The position numbers and the translations under genes were made by a program. Of a stretch of 23,704 bases of DNA, positions 15,587 through 23,168 are shown in pieces. Origin of the DNA: Hungateiclostridiaceae bacterium UBA3934 (GTDB taxonomy: Bacteria; Bacillota; Clostridia; Acetivibrionales; DTU013). The notes under the pieces were generated by a model. It was not told the DNA's origin. It ran no database searches and saw nothing but the letters and a program-made list of their open reading frames with translations. Location of the stretch: assembly GCA_002385815.1 (NCBI GenBank), contig DGEE01000014.1:1147-24850 (forward strand), given 5' to 3'. Each line of letters starts with the position of its first letter. Position 1 is the first letter of the stretch.

Positions 15587-15670
15587 CCGGACCACTCCGC
15601 AAAGCCTTATTTGACGGTTGTATGCGGACCTGTGACGGCCATTGTTATCGGAAAAGAAAATTGACAGGCT

Positions 15671-15679
15671 TTCTGTAAA
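15671..15679. repeat. Left 9-bp target-site duplication
   Basis: TTCTGTAAA directly abuts the left inverted repeat and is identical to 16471-16479. Nine-base duplications fit ISLre2-type transposition. Confidence 0.8.
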
Positions 15680-16470
15680 CTTAGTGTAAAATTGTTTTAG
15701 GACAAAAAAACAAGAGGCCCCTCTTATTTGGTAAAATATTGGTCAACAAAAAACAAACAAAACACCAAAGGAGGAGTCTCTTGTGAATAATATTTATATA
15801 GCAGATTTTAGAAAATTACATCATTGATGTTTTGGGATTTCTCAGTGCAGGCAAAATAAGAAAACTCGAAGAACTGGAGAATGAGCTCAGGAAGAAATCT
15901 GACAACCTGAACATCCAACTGATAAGCACCTATTGTGAAATCATAGATGAGGCGATATTTAAAGACAGGGCAGGCAGGGAGAAAAAAGGATATGTAGCAG
16001 AGCACAAGGGAGATAAGAGGGAGATATATACCCAGTTTGGCAATGCAAGCTTTAGCAGGAGATATTACAGGAACAAAAGGGATGGGACATACAGCTACCT
16101 GGCAGATGAGGCAATGGGGATCGAAAGTTACGACAGGGTGAGCAGCAGGCCAGTCGGATGGAGCCGGGAAGGGCTGAAGGCAATGGTAGAGCTTAGGGTA
16201 TATTGCTACAATGGAGGGCATGTAGAAACAAAGCATATCAGGAAGTCTAAAGACTCATACAAGGTAAAAAAGGAAATACTGAGCAAAGCAACAAAAGTTT
16301 ATAGGATGCCCCGAGAGAGCTGATAGATAATATAACGCTGCTGAATAGCGGGAAAGTAACACCGCTGACACGGACACTTAGATCTATACGAGATAACGGG
16401 TTTGCTATATGATCCTTGCCCCAAAAAAGGGGGTACATTAACGCAAAACCTAAAACAAGTTGACACGACC
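15680..16470 (+). mobile_element. Internally deleted ISLre2-family insertion sequence (791 bp)
   Basis: Left end 15680-15701 and right end 16449-16470 are 22-bp imperfect inverted repeats matching at 17 positions, including a shared TTGTTTTAGG inner part and an outer GTGT. They are flanked by identical 9-bp direct repeats TTCTGTAAA. Full ISLre2 elements are about 1.5 kb with a transposase of roughly 450-480 residues; here only its N-terminal third and C-terminal end remain, in broken frames. Near the ends are small hairpins (AAGAGG/CCTCTT near 15710-15723; CCCC/GGGG at about 16419-16433). The element cannot move by itself but could be mobilised by an intact relative. Confidence 0.8.
15783..16412 (+). 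pseudogene. Broken ISLre2 (UPF0236) transposase
   Basis: A GTG at 15783, preceded by GGAGGAG, starts the original frame but meets TGA after 14 codons. Homology-like sequence resumes one frame over with ENYIIDVLGFLSAGKIRKLEELE, indicating a single-base shift near 15808. That frame runs on through the typical FGNASFSRRYYRNKRDGTYSYL block and YDRVS, then jumps to GLKAMVELRVYCYNGG, which belongs near the C-terminus, showing a large internal deletion near 16145. After a stop at 16321 the true C-terminus LLNSGKVTPLTRTLRSIRDN is found in another frame, ending at TGA 16410-16412, so a second shift lies near 16300. The central catalytic region is missing. Confidence 0.82.
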
Positions 16471-16479
16471 TTCTGTAAA
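16471..16479. repeat. Right 9-bp target-site duplication
   Basis: TTCTGTAAA directly follows the right inverted repeat and is the exact copy of 15671-15679. Confidence 0.8.
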
Positions 16480-16486
16480 TAAATTC

Positions 16487-16535
16487 TTGACTAATGACCA
16501 TTTCTGGATTAATATATGCTTATGTGAGTTTCACA
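16487..16535 (+). promoter_or_regulatory. Sigma-A-like promoter with a start-site palindrome, upstream of the 36-codon ORF
   Basis: TTGACT (16487-16492), a 17-bp spacer and TAATAT (16510-16515) make a good promoter, starting only 7 bp after the insertion-sequence target duplication. The short inverted repeat TGTGA-N3-TCACA (16523-16535) covers the expected transcription start and could be a regulator site. Confidence 0.65.
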
Positions 16536-16567
16536 AATAATCAAATAACAAGGAAGGAGGCAGGAGG

Positions 16568-16678
16568 ATGTCAGTAAAACTTTACAGAATCAGAATCATG
16601 GCAGCATATGCTGCAAAACTCAATAAGAACAGAAAAATGGCATCAGATGACCCTGCCTTGCCCAGAAGTGTTTTCTGA
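16568..16678 (+). CDS. 36-residue basic peptide; candidate leader peptide
   Basis: An ATG at 16568 opens a 36-codon frame ending in TGA. The ribosome site is exceptional: AAGGAGG at 16554-16560 with 7 nt spacing, plus a second AGGAGG touching the ATG. The peptide begins MSVKLYRIRIMAAYAAKLNK, is strongly basic in its first two thirds (a possible amphipathic helix), contains no Cys, has no signal peptide, and ends in DDPALPRSVF. A promoter lies 53-81 bp upstream and a hairpin with a short U-rich tail begins 26 bp downstream, followed by the heterodimeric ABC exporter genes. That order resembles the BmrB leader peptide in front of bmrCD of Bacillus subtilis, where ribosome stalling relieves termination. 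It could alternatively be an independent small protein. The sequence itself matches nothing I know. Confidence 0.65.
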   Translation: MSVKLYRIRIMAAYAAKLNKNRKMASDDPALPRSVF

Positions 16679-16703
16679 AGTTGAAGCATTTCAGGAAAAA
16701 GCA

Positions 16704-16736
16704 GGCCGTGGGTTATCTCCGCGGCCTTTAATTATT
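16704..16736 (+). terminator. Terminator/attenuator-like hairpin after the small ORF
   Basis: GGCCGTGG (16704-16711) pairs with CCGCGGCC (16719-16726), 8 bp with one G-T pair and a 7-nt loop, followed by TTTAATTATT, an imperfect U-tract. A second copy of GGCCGTGG at 16739-16746 can pair with the same 3' arm, giving an alternative structure. Confidence 0.6.
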
Positions 16737-17055
16737 CGGGCCGTGGCGGAAGTTACGGTCTATTTTCATTTCTGATGCATTTGGCAGTTCTTTGGAGCAT
16801 GGCAGCAACGGATCCATGAGTTACCTTTGATGAATCTGCAGCACGGCAGGACGGGATGTTGAGATATCTGTGGCAAAACTGCGGGTATTGGCGGCAACAG
16901 GGTCGGATCATGACAGAGGAGAATTCCTGTGTAAGTCCGCGGATATCCATGGGGTTGACCGTACAGGAAGGGAAGTCCGGTATTCGCCGGGCAAGGCAAA
17001 ACACCAGGCCTGGAGTAGATCACCGAACTTAAAGTGAAAGACCGGGCTAAGGGGG
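16737..17055 (+). other. Unassigned leader of the ABC exporter operon
   Basis: About 320 bp separate the hairpin from the ribosome site of the first ABC gene. The stretch is richer in G+C than other gaps here. It contains the alternative pairing arm at 16739, a CCGG/CCGG hairpin near 16978-16991 and several G-rich runs. A frame from ATG 16856 of about 58 codons has no good ribosome site and no recognisable product. I found no known riboswitch, T-box or RNA signature. Confidence 0.4.
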
Positions 17056-17062
17056 AATCAGA

Positions 17063-18799
17063 TTGAAAAGACTGTTGAAATTGACAGCAAAACAATGGAT
17101 CACATACAGCATAGGTTTTACAGCGCTGATTACAGCCATAGTGCTCGATATGTATAATCCATATTATGTCGGTGAGATTATCGACAGGGTCATAATGAAC
17201 GGAGAAATGGCTTATCTGAGGACGGCTCTGGTGGCGTTGGCTGTGATCACCATCGGGCGTGCGGTCCTTGGGTATGTCAAGGAGTACATGTTTGACCTGT
17301 CCAGTTCCAGGGTGATCGTGGACCTCCGGAAAAAGCTTTTTGACCATATACAGAAGCTTTCTTTCGCATTCTTTGATAAAAACAATACAGGAGAGCTGAT
17401 GTCAAGGATAAAGGAAGATACAGAGAATATTATGCATGCCATCTGCTACGGCATATCGTTGCTGGTGGAGCAGATCATTTATTTTGGCGTCGCTGCCGTG
17501 ATCCTGTTCATGATCAACTGGAAGCTGGCACTGATCAGCCTTGTGACGATGCCGCTAATAGAGTATGTGGTGTTCAGGCTTGAAAGACAGGCAGGCAGGC
17601 TGTATGAAAAGATCAGTGACCAGAGGGCTGAGTTAAATATGACTGCACAGGAGAACATAGCCGGTGTCAGGGTCGTTAAAGCCTTTGGCAGAGAGAAATA
17701 CGAGATATTGAAGTTTTTGAAGAAAAATGAGGAAAACTTCAGGATCAATTACGACCTGGTAAAGTCCATGGCGAAATATAATCCGCTTATCGAGTTCCTG
17801 TCCAATATCGTGATCGTAATTGTCATCACGGCAGGCGGTTACCTGGTCATTGGCGAAGAGATGACGCTGGGTACGCTGGTTGCCTTCAGCAACTATATCT
17901 GGATGCTGATATGGCCGCTCAGGATGATGGGCTGGCTGGTAACTATCGTGGCTCAGTGCATAGCATCTGTAAAAAAGATAAACAAGCTGTTCGATGAGGA
18001 GCCTGACATAAAGAACAGCCCTGAACCGAAGATCCCGGAGAAAATATGCGGGCATGTGGAATTCAGGGACGTGTGCTTTGATTATGATGGGGTAAGGGTG
18101 CTGAAGGATATAAATATCGATGCAAGGCCAGGAAGCACGATTGCAATAATGGGTATGACAGGAGCAGGGAAAAGTTCGTTGATGAACCTCATAGGCAGAT
18201 ATTACGACTGCTCCTCCGGAAGCGTATACTTTGACGGCATTGATGTGAAGGAAATGGACCTTCATACCCTCAGAAAAAATGTAGCAGTGGTCATGCAGGA
18301 CACGTTCCTTTTTTCGGATACCATTGAGGAAAACATAAAATTCGGTGCCGGTGAGGTGTCTGATGAGGTGTTCACGGCAGCCTGCAGAGACGCTATGGTC
18401 GAAGAATTCGTGTCTCAGATGCCCGATGGTTACCAGACTGTGATAGGGGAGAGAGGTGTCGGGCTGTCAGGCGGACAGAAGCAGAGGATATCCATAGCCA
18501 GGGCTCTTGTCAGGGATGCAGCGGTATTGTTAATGGACGATTCGACTTCGGCGCTGGACATGGAGACCGAGTATGCGATCCAAAAGGCGCTGGAGCGCAG
18601 GAAAGGATTTACCTGCTTTATCATAGCCCACAGGATATCGGCTGTTAAGAATGCCGATGAGATCCTCTATTTTGAAGACGGCAGGATCGTGGAAAGAGGC
18701 AGTCATGAAGAGTTGCTAAGTCTGCGGGGCCGGTATTATGAGACATATCGTGAGCAGTACCGCGATTATGTGGATGCATTGGAAAAAGAGGTGGTATAA
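17063..18799 (+). CDS. ABC exporter half-transporter, subunit with degenerate ATP site
   Basis: This 578-residue type IV exporter half has an N-terminal six-helix membrane domain (about 1-310) and a C-terminal ATPase. Visible motifs are Walker A GMTGAGKSS (364-372), Q-loop Gln412, signature LSGGQ (468-472), Walker B VLLMDD (488-493) and H-loop His523. The residue after the Walker B Asp492 is Asp493 instead of the catalytic Glu, so this subunit's own ATP site should be poorly hydrolytic. This is the standard asymmetry of heterodimeric exporters such as TM287/288 and BmrCD. Start is TTG 17063 with AAGGGGG about 7 nt upstream. The stop TAA shares its last base with the ATG of the partner gene (TAATG), so translation is coupled. 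Substrates are probably amphipathic drugs, lipids or peptides. Confidence 0.93.
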   Translation: MKRLLKLTAKQWITYSIGFTALITAIVLDMYNPYYVGEIIDRVIMNGEMAYLRTALVALAVITIGRAVLGYVKEYMFDLSSSRVIVDLRKKLFDHIQKLSFAFFDKNNTGELMSRIKEDTENIMHAICYGISLLVEQIIYFGVAAVILFMINWKLALISLVTMPLIEYVVFRLERQAGRLYEKISDQRAELNMTAQENIAGVRVVKAFGREKYEILKFLKKNEENFRINYDLVKSMAKYNPLIEFLSNIVIVIVITAGGYLVIGEEMTLGTLVAFSNYIWMLIWPLRMMGWLVTIVAQCIASVKKINKLFDEEPDIKNSPEPKIPEKICGHVEFRDVCFDYDGVRVLKDINIDARPGSTIAIMGMTGAGKSSLMNLIGRYYDCSSGSVYFDGIDVKEMDLHTLRKNVAVVMQDTFLFSDTIEENIKFGAGEVSDEVFTAACRDAMVEEFVSQMPDGYQTVIGERGVGLSGGQKQRISIARALVRDAAVLLMDDSTSALDMETEYAIQKALERRKGFTCFIIAHRISAVKNADEILYFEDGRIVERGSHEELLSLRGRYYETYREQYRDYVDALEKEVV

Positions 18800-20595
18800 T
18801 GCCGATAAACAATTTCAGGGAAGACGAGGAGCTTGTACAGAGTCTGAACATAACGATAATCAAAAGGTTGATGTCATATCTTGGGCCGTATATGGGTCCG
18901 GTCATAAAAACACTGCTTCTGATGGCTGTTGTCATCATGGTGGAACTGTCCAACCCCTATTTGATGAAGCTGGGGATCGACAAGTATATTGCAGAGGGTG
19001 ACTGGGAAAACCTGTTCCTGCTTGGCGGTATCATGATACTTATCAATGTAGTGGCAGTGGTATGTTCACGGTTGAGGATGCTGATAATGGGCAGGGTATC
19101 CAACAGTATACTTCTGACGATAAGGCAGCAGCTTTATTCGCATATACAGAAGCTGTCGTTTTCATTTTTCGACAGCAGGCCTGCCGGCAAGATCCTGGCC
19201 AGGATCATAGGGGATGTCAACTCGCTCAACGACGTATTCGCCAACAGTGTCACGAGCCTGATACCTGAGCTTGTAAAAATAGCTGCTGTGGTCGTGATAA
19301 TGATGGTGATGAATTACAGGCTGGGATTGGTGGCTCTGGCCACACTGCCATTTATGCTGGTGACCTTTTTCTTCATTTCGACTGTCTCCAGAAAGAGATG
19401 GCAGCTGCACAGAAAAAAATCATCAAACCTCAATGCGTTCACACATGAGGATTTCTCAGGTATAAGAGTGGTGCAGAGCCTTGCGGCAGAACAGGAAACC
19501 TCTGGTGTGTTTCTGGAACTTTGCAACGAATGGAAAGATTCATTCGTCAGGGCTGTGAGGATAAATGACTTCTTCTGGCCTACTGTTGAAATGTCATGGG
19601 GAGTCGGAACGATACTGGTATTCTGGTTTGGAGCAAGCATGATTGGTACAGGCACTATAACACCGGGACTGCTCGTGGCGTTCAGCAGCTATGTGTCGAT
19701 GTTCTGGCAGCCGATCATGAATATCAGCAATTTTTACAATCAGCTTGTCACCAATATGGCGGGGGCGGAAAGGATATTTGAGATACTCGATATCGAACCT
19801 GATATAAAAGACAGACCAGATGCAAAGCCGCTGCCTGAGATAAAGGGTGATGTCTCTTTCAGGAATGTGACATTTGGTTATGACGAAGGACAGACGGTCC
19901 TTAACAATGTCAGCTTCGATGTGTCAGCAGGACAGACGATAGCACTGGTAGGCTCGACGGGAGCTGGCAAGACCACTGTTGCGAACCTGATAAGCAGATT
20001 TTATGAGATCACATCGGGGGAAGTGCTGATAGACGGATATAATGTGAACAATGTGACGCTGGAAAGCCTGCGGAGCCAGATAGGAGTGATGCCGCAGGAT
20101 ACATTCCTTTTCTCGGGCACGATCATGGAAAACATACGTTACGGCAAGCTGGATGCCACTGATGAGGAAGTAGTCGAGGCCGCCAAAGCCGTGTCTGCTC
20201 ATGAATTCATCATGAAGTTCGAAAAAGGGTACTACACGGATGTGAATGAGCGCGGCACCAGGCTGTCAGCAGGACAGCGGCAGTTGATAGCATTTGCCAG
20301 GGCTCTGCTGGCAAATCCACGGATACTGATACTTGACGAAGCGACTGCCAGTATAGACACACACACTGAGCGGCTTGTGCAGCAGGGCATCAGGAGACTG
20401 CTCGAGGGCAGGACGTCATTTGTCATAGCTCACAGACTGTCGACGATACGCAATGCTGACCGGATCATGGTCGTAGAAGAGGGTGGTATAGTTGAATCCG
20501 GCACTCATGAGGAGCTGATCAGGCTTAAAGGCCAATATTACAATCTTTATACATCGCAATTCAGATTCCTGAATGACGAGGAGGAAGCAGGCTGA
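18799..20595 (+). CDS. ABC exporter half-transporter, partner subunit with canonical Walker B
   Basis: The 598-residue partner also has six membrane helices (about 1-325) and an ATPase domain. Walker A is GSTGAGKTT (385-393), the signature is LSAGQ (489-493) with Ala in place of the second-position Gly, Walker B is ILILDE (509-514) with catalytic Glu514, and the H-loop is His545. In a head-to-tail dimer its altered signature faces the altered Walker B site of the first subunit, giving one degenerate and one competent ATP site. The lengths (578 and 598) are close to those of TM287/TM288. The ATG at 18799 overlaps the previous stop by one base. Downstream, the first hairpin at 20621 has no T-run on this strand, so where this operon terminates is unclear. 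Confidence 0.93.
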   Translation: MPINNFREDEELVQSLNITIIKRLMSYLGPYMGPVIKTLLLMAVVIMVELSNPYLMKLGIDKYIAEGDWENLFLLGGIMILINVVAVVCSRLRMLIMGRVSNSILLTIRQQLYSHIQKLSFSFFDSRPAGKILARIIGDVNSLNDVFANSVTSLIPELVKIAAVVVIMMVMNYRLGLVALATLPFMLVTFFFISTVSRKRWQLHRKKSSNLNAFTHEDFSGIRVVQSLAAEQETSGVFLELCNEWKDSFVRAVRINDFFWPTVEMSWGVGTILVFWFGASMIGTGTITPGLLVAFSSYVSMFWQPIMNISNFYNQLVTNMAGAERIFEILDIEPDIKDRPDAKPLPEIKGDVSFRNVTFGYDEGQTVLNNVSFDVSAGQTIALVGSTGAGKTTVANLISRFYEITSGEVLIDGYNVNNVTLESLRSQIGVMPQDTFLFSGTIMENIRYGKLDATDEEVVEAAKAVSAHEFIMKFEKGYYTDVNERGTRLSAGQRQLIAFARALLANPRILILDEATASIDTHTERLVQQGIRRLLEGRTSFVIAHRLSTIRNADRIMVVEEGGIVESGTHEELIRLKGQYYNLYTSQFRFLNDEEEAG

Positions 20596-20613
20596 TGCGT
20601 GATGTATAAAAGG

Positions 20614-20654
20614 AAAAAATGGCAAGGGGCGGACAGAAGGATCCGTCCCTTGCC
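20614..20654 (-). terminator. Minus-strand intrinsic terminator
   Basis: GGCAAGGGGCGGA (20621-20633) pairs with TCCGTCCCTTGCC (20642-20654), 13 bp with one G-T pair and an 8-nt loop. On the minus strand it is followed by A and then six T (20619-20614); on the plus strand no T-run follows. No annotated minus-strand gene leads into it, which suggests an unrecognised minus-strand transcript. Confidence 0.65.
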
Positions 20655-20904
20655 GGTGAATAAAATGGCGAGTTTCTGTGAAACTCGTTACAGCGTGTCT
20701 TGCAATGATTTTATAACAATTTTCAATAAAATCATTCACCCGAAAGGGTGAAATAATTGGATTTTCTCTGAAAATTTTTCAAAATCAGACTTTTAGCTGA
20801 TTTAAGTGTAATATTATGGCGCACAAAGGTTGTTTTTGTAGCATTATTTCAACAGCATGACTTTTGCATTTATTTGCTGTTTGGATTTCCATATTTTATC
20901 GATA

Positions 20905-20933
20905 TTGACTGTTTCGTGATAAAGTGCTATGAA
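20905..20933 (+). promoter_or_regulatory. Sigma-A-like promoter of the GNAT gene
   Basis: TTGACT (20905-20910), a 17-bp spacer and TATGAA (20928-20933) lie about 100 bp upstream of the GNAT start. Confidence 0.6.
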
Positions 20934-21035
20934 TAACAATAGATTCGGAGCAGATCCGGAATCATACACAGATCCTGACACAGACTTGACCAGGCCCGGG
21001 AGTTTGTGCCGGCAGAGCGGACAGGGAGTGAAGGT

Positions 21036-21554
21036 ATGGACAGGTTAAGCCTCGTTGAACTAAGCAGAGATGACAGGGAAAAAGCTGTTGAACTTGCAGA
21101 GCTGGCAAGGGTGATTTGGACGGAGCACTATACCCCGCTCATCGGCGCCGAACAGGTCGGCTACATGCTGTCGAAGTTCCAAAGTGCTGAATGCATCTTA
21201 AATGACATAGCTGTGAACGATTACAGGTATTTCACCGTTTATGACGGTTCGAAGCCCGTCGGGTATTTTGCTGTCAGGCCAGAGTTGGACAAAAAGGCGT
21301 TATTCCTCAGCAAATTCTACGTTGAGAAGAACAACAGGGGACGGGGCATAGCCAGGCGCATGCTGGAAAAGATTAGTAATATAGCCGGAGAGTGCGGGCT
21401 TGATTACATATGGCTGACAGTGAACAAACATAATGATACGTCTATCAGGATATATAAAAGGTTGGGCTTCAGGATCGTCGAAGAGCTTGTGACTGATATC
21501 GGAAGCGGTTTTGTCATGGATGACTACAAAATGAGGCTGGACATTGGTGAATAA
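21036..21554 (+). CDS. Single-domain GNAT N-acetyltransferase
   Basis: The 172-residue cytoplasmic protein is a typical GNAT fold. The N-terminal helices (SRDDREKAVELAELARVIW) are followed by strand VGYFAVRPE, strand LFLSKFYVEKNN leading into the acetyl-CoA loop RGRGIARRM (101-109), and a C-terminal block IWLTVNKHNDTSIRIYKRLGF that is usual for RimI/PhnO-like members acting on small molecules or proteins. The acceptor is unknown. The frame extends to GTG 21006, but GGGAG at 21024-21028 lies 7 nt before ATG 21036, which also begins at the first conserved strand, so the shorter form is chosen. It has its own promoter, and a new promoter-like pair lies just after the stop, before the nicotinate phosphoribosyltransferase gene. 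Confidence 0.88.
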   Translation: MDRLSLVELSRDDREKAVELAELARVIWTEHYTPLIGAEQVGYMLSKFQSAECILNDIAVNDYRYFTVYDGSKPVGYFAVRPELDKKALFLSKFYVEKNNRGRGIARRMLEKISNIAGECGLDYIWLTVNKHNDTSIRIYKRLGFRIVEELVTDIGSGFVMDDYKMRLDIGE

Positions 21555-21564
21555 TAAAAGCACC

Positions 21565-21593
21565 TTGTATATACAGCAGAAAATGTGTAATAT
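21565..21593 (+). promoter_or_regulatory. Sigma-A-like promoter for nicotinate phosphoribosyltransferase
   Basis: TTGTAT (21565-21570), a 17-bp spacer and TAATAT (21588-21593) lie about 95 bp upstream of the TTG start. Confidence 0.55.
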
Positions 21594-21688
21594 GTCATTA
21601 AACTAAATGGATGTTAAGGATCCGCATATGGAAAACCAGGAGCAGATGAAGCAGGCGGATCCTGATAAATTTATGGAGGTGTGCTCTA

Positions 21689-23131
21689 TTGGGTAATGGC
21701 AACCTGACAATGCTGACGGATTTTTATGAGCTGACGATGGCAAATGGCTATCTGGAGAGCGGGATGAAAGAAAAGATTGCATATTTCGATATGTTTTTCA
21801 GGAAAGTCCCGGATGATGGTGGTTTTGCCATTATGGCCGGTGTTGAACAGTTTATACAATATATTAAGGAACTCAGGTTCGAAAAAGAAGATATCGAGTA
21901 TCTCAGGAGCAAGGACCAGTTCTCTGAAGAATTTCTTGAATACCTGAGCAATTTCAAGTTTGAGTGCGATGTATGGGCTATTCCCGAAGGAACCCCGATA
22001 TTCCCCAATGAGCCCATCGTTACTGTCAGGGGTCCGGTCATGCAGGCACAGTTCATCGAAACGATGCTGCTGCTTTCGATAAACCATCAGAGCCTGATCG
22101 CTACCAAGGCCAACAGGATCGTTACCGCTGCACAGGGACGGCCGGTGATGGAGTTCGGATCGAGAAGGGCCCAGGGGTATAATGGCGCGGTATATGGAGC
22201 AAGAGCAGCTTATATAGGTGGGTGTGTGGGTACAGCGTGTACCATAGCCGACAGGGAATACGGCATACCGGCGCTTGGGACAATGGCGCACAGCTGGATA
22301 CAGATGTTCCCGACGGAACTGGATGCATTCAGGGCGTATGCACGTATCTATCCCTCCAACTGCACACTGCTGGTGGACACATACAATGTTCTGAAATCCG
22401 GAGTTCCCAACGCTATCAGAGTTTTCAATGAAGAGGTCGTGCCCAGGGGCTACAGACCGAAAGGCATCAGGATAGATTCAGGTGACATAACATACCTGTC
22501 GCGCAGGGCACGGAAAATGTTGGATGAGGCCGGTTTTGAAGACTGTGGCATAGTAGCCTCCAATTCACTTGACGAGTATATAATAAGGGATATATTGAGC
22601 CAGGGTGCCTGTGTCGATTCCTTCGGGGTGGGTGAAAGACTCATCACATCGAGGTCGGAACCTGTTTTTGGCGGAGTCTACAAGCTTTGCGCAGTAGAAG
22701 ATGACGGCACCATAGTCCCCAAGATAAAGGTGAGCGAGAATGTGGGGAAAATCACTACACCGGGCTTCAAACAGGTCTGGAGGCTTTTCGACAGAGAGAG
22801 CGGCAAAGCACTGGCAGACGTGATTACGCTGCATGACGAAGTGATCGATGATAATGAGCCATACGAGATATTTGATCCGGAATACACCTGGAAGAGGAAG
22901 ACGGTCACCAATTTCTATGCCAGAAAACTGATGGTGAAGATATTTGACAAGGGCAGATGTGTTTATGAGTCTCCGGATCTGAACACGATAAGGGATTATT
23001 GCCGTGAACAGGTGGATACGCTGTGGGAAGAGGTAAAGAGATTTGAAAACCCCCACAAATATTATGTGGATCTGTCGCAGCCACTGTGGGACATGAGGGA
23101 AAGGCTGCTGCATGAGCATTCCATGAGATAA
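21689..23131 (+). CDS. pncB: Nicotinate phosphoribosyltransferase
   Basis: The 480-residue enzyme matches the nicotinate phosphoribosyltransferase family along its full length: LTDFYELTMANGYLESG near the N-terminus (about 9-25), the EFGSRR motif (155-160), and GTMAHSWIQMFPTE with the phosphorylated His201. The phosphate-binding strands RIDSGDITYLSRR and SFGVGERLITSR follow. It converts nicotinate and PRPP to nicotinate mononucleotide, with ATP hydrolysis, the entry step of the Preiss-Handler NAD salvage route. The length and the C-terminal portion fit the clostridial/Bacillus-type enzyme rather than the shorter E. coli form (400). The start is TTG 21689, with GGAGGT 8 nt upstream and no competing ATG. 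It is followed after 37 bp by a YjbQ-family gene, so the two may be co-transcribed. Confidence 0.94.
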   Translation: MGNGNLTMLTDFYELTMANGYLESGMKEKIAYFDMFFRKVPDDGGFAIMAGVEQFIQYIKELRFEKEDIEYLRSKDQFSEEFLEYLSNFKFECDVWAIPEGTPIFPNEPIVTVRGPVMQAQFIETMLLLSINHQSLIATKANRIVTAAQGRPVMEFGSRRAQGYNGAVYGARAAYIGGCVGTACTIADREYGIPALGTMAHSWIQMFPTELDAFRAYARIYPSNCTLLVDTYNVLKSGVPNAIRVFNEEVVPRGYRPKGIRIDSGDITYLSRRARKMLDEAGFEDCGIVASNSLDEYIIRDILSQGACVDSFGVGERLITSRSEPVFGGVYKLCAVEDDGTIVPKIKVSENVGKITTPGFKQVWRLFDRESGKALADVITLHDEVIDDNEPYEIFDPEYTWKRKTVTNFYARKLMVKIFDKGRCVYESPDLNTIRDYCREQVDTLWEEVKRFENPHKYYVDLSQPLWDMRERLLHEHSMR

Positions 23132-23168
23132 ATCACGGCGATGAGGATAAAATTTGGAGGAGATGCAT

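Larger units (their letters stand above)
20596..21035. other. Gap with a five-hairpin array, then the promoter of the GNAT gene
   Basis: The left part (20621-20803) contains five successive stem-loops in under 190 bp: 20621-20654 (13-bp stem), 20669-20687 (8-bp stem CGAGTTTC/GAAACTCG, TGT loop), 20704-20736 (10-bp stem AATGATTTTA/TAAAATCATT), 20735-20752 (7-bp stem with a GAAA tetraloop) and 20782-20803 (7-bp stem). The right part is AT-rich with a promoter at 20905. No credible open frame is present on either strand. Confidence 0.6.

Noticed and set aside
15661..16480. A longer direct repeat, TTGACA followed by TTCTGTAAA, at both edges of the insertion element
   Set aside because: Only TTCTGTAAA is a true shared duplication. 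The right-hand TTGACA falls inside the right inverted repeat, and the bases between differ in length, so the extra match is coincidental.
16753..17004. Minus-strand open frame of 83 codons in the exporter leader
   Set aside because: No ribosome site, Cys/Arg-rich shadow-like composition, and it opposes the strong downstream operon.
16856..17032. Plus-strand frame of about 58 codons (starts MLRYLWQNCGYWRQQ)
   Set aside because: Only a weak GGACGGG-like upstream sequence, no recognisable domain, and unusual Trp/Gln/Arg-rich composition; treated as leader RNA.
16861..17040. RNase P, SRP RNA or group II intron fragment suggested by GGGAAGTCCGG-like sequence
   Set aside because: The remaining conserved elements of those RNAs are absent or in the wrong order.
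20621..20654. Terminator of the ABC exporter operon on the plus strand
   Set aside because: The stem is strong but is followed by GGTGAATAAAATGG with no T-run; the T-run is present only on the minus strand.
20416..20739. Minus-strand frame of 107 codons across the end of the second exporter gene
   Set aside because: Its 3' half lies antisense to the ABC gene, its 5' half is the hairpin array, and it has no ribosome site.
20735..20803. CRISPR-like repeat array
   Set aside because: The stems differ in sequence and length, there is no constant repeat-spacer pattern and no cas gene in the window.
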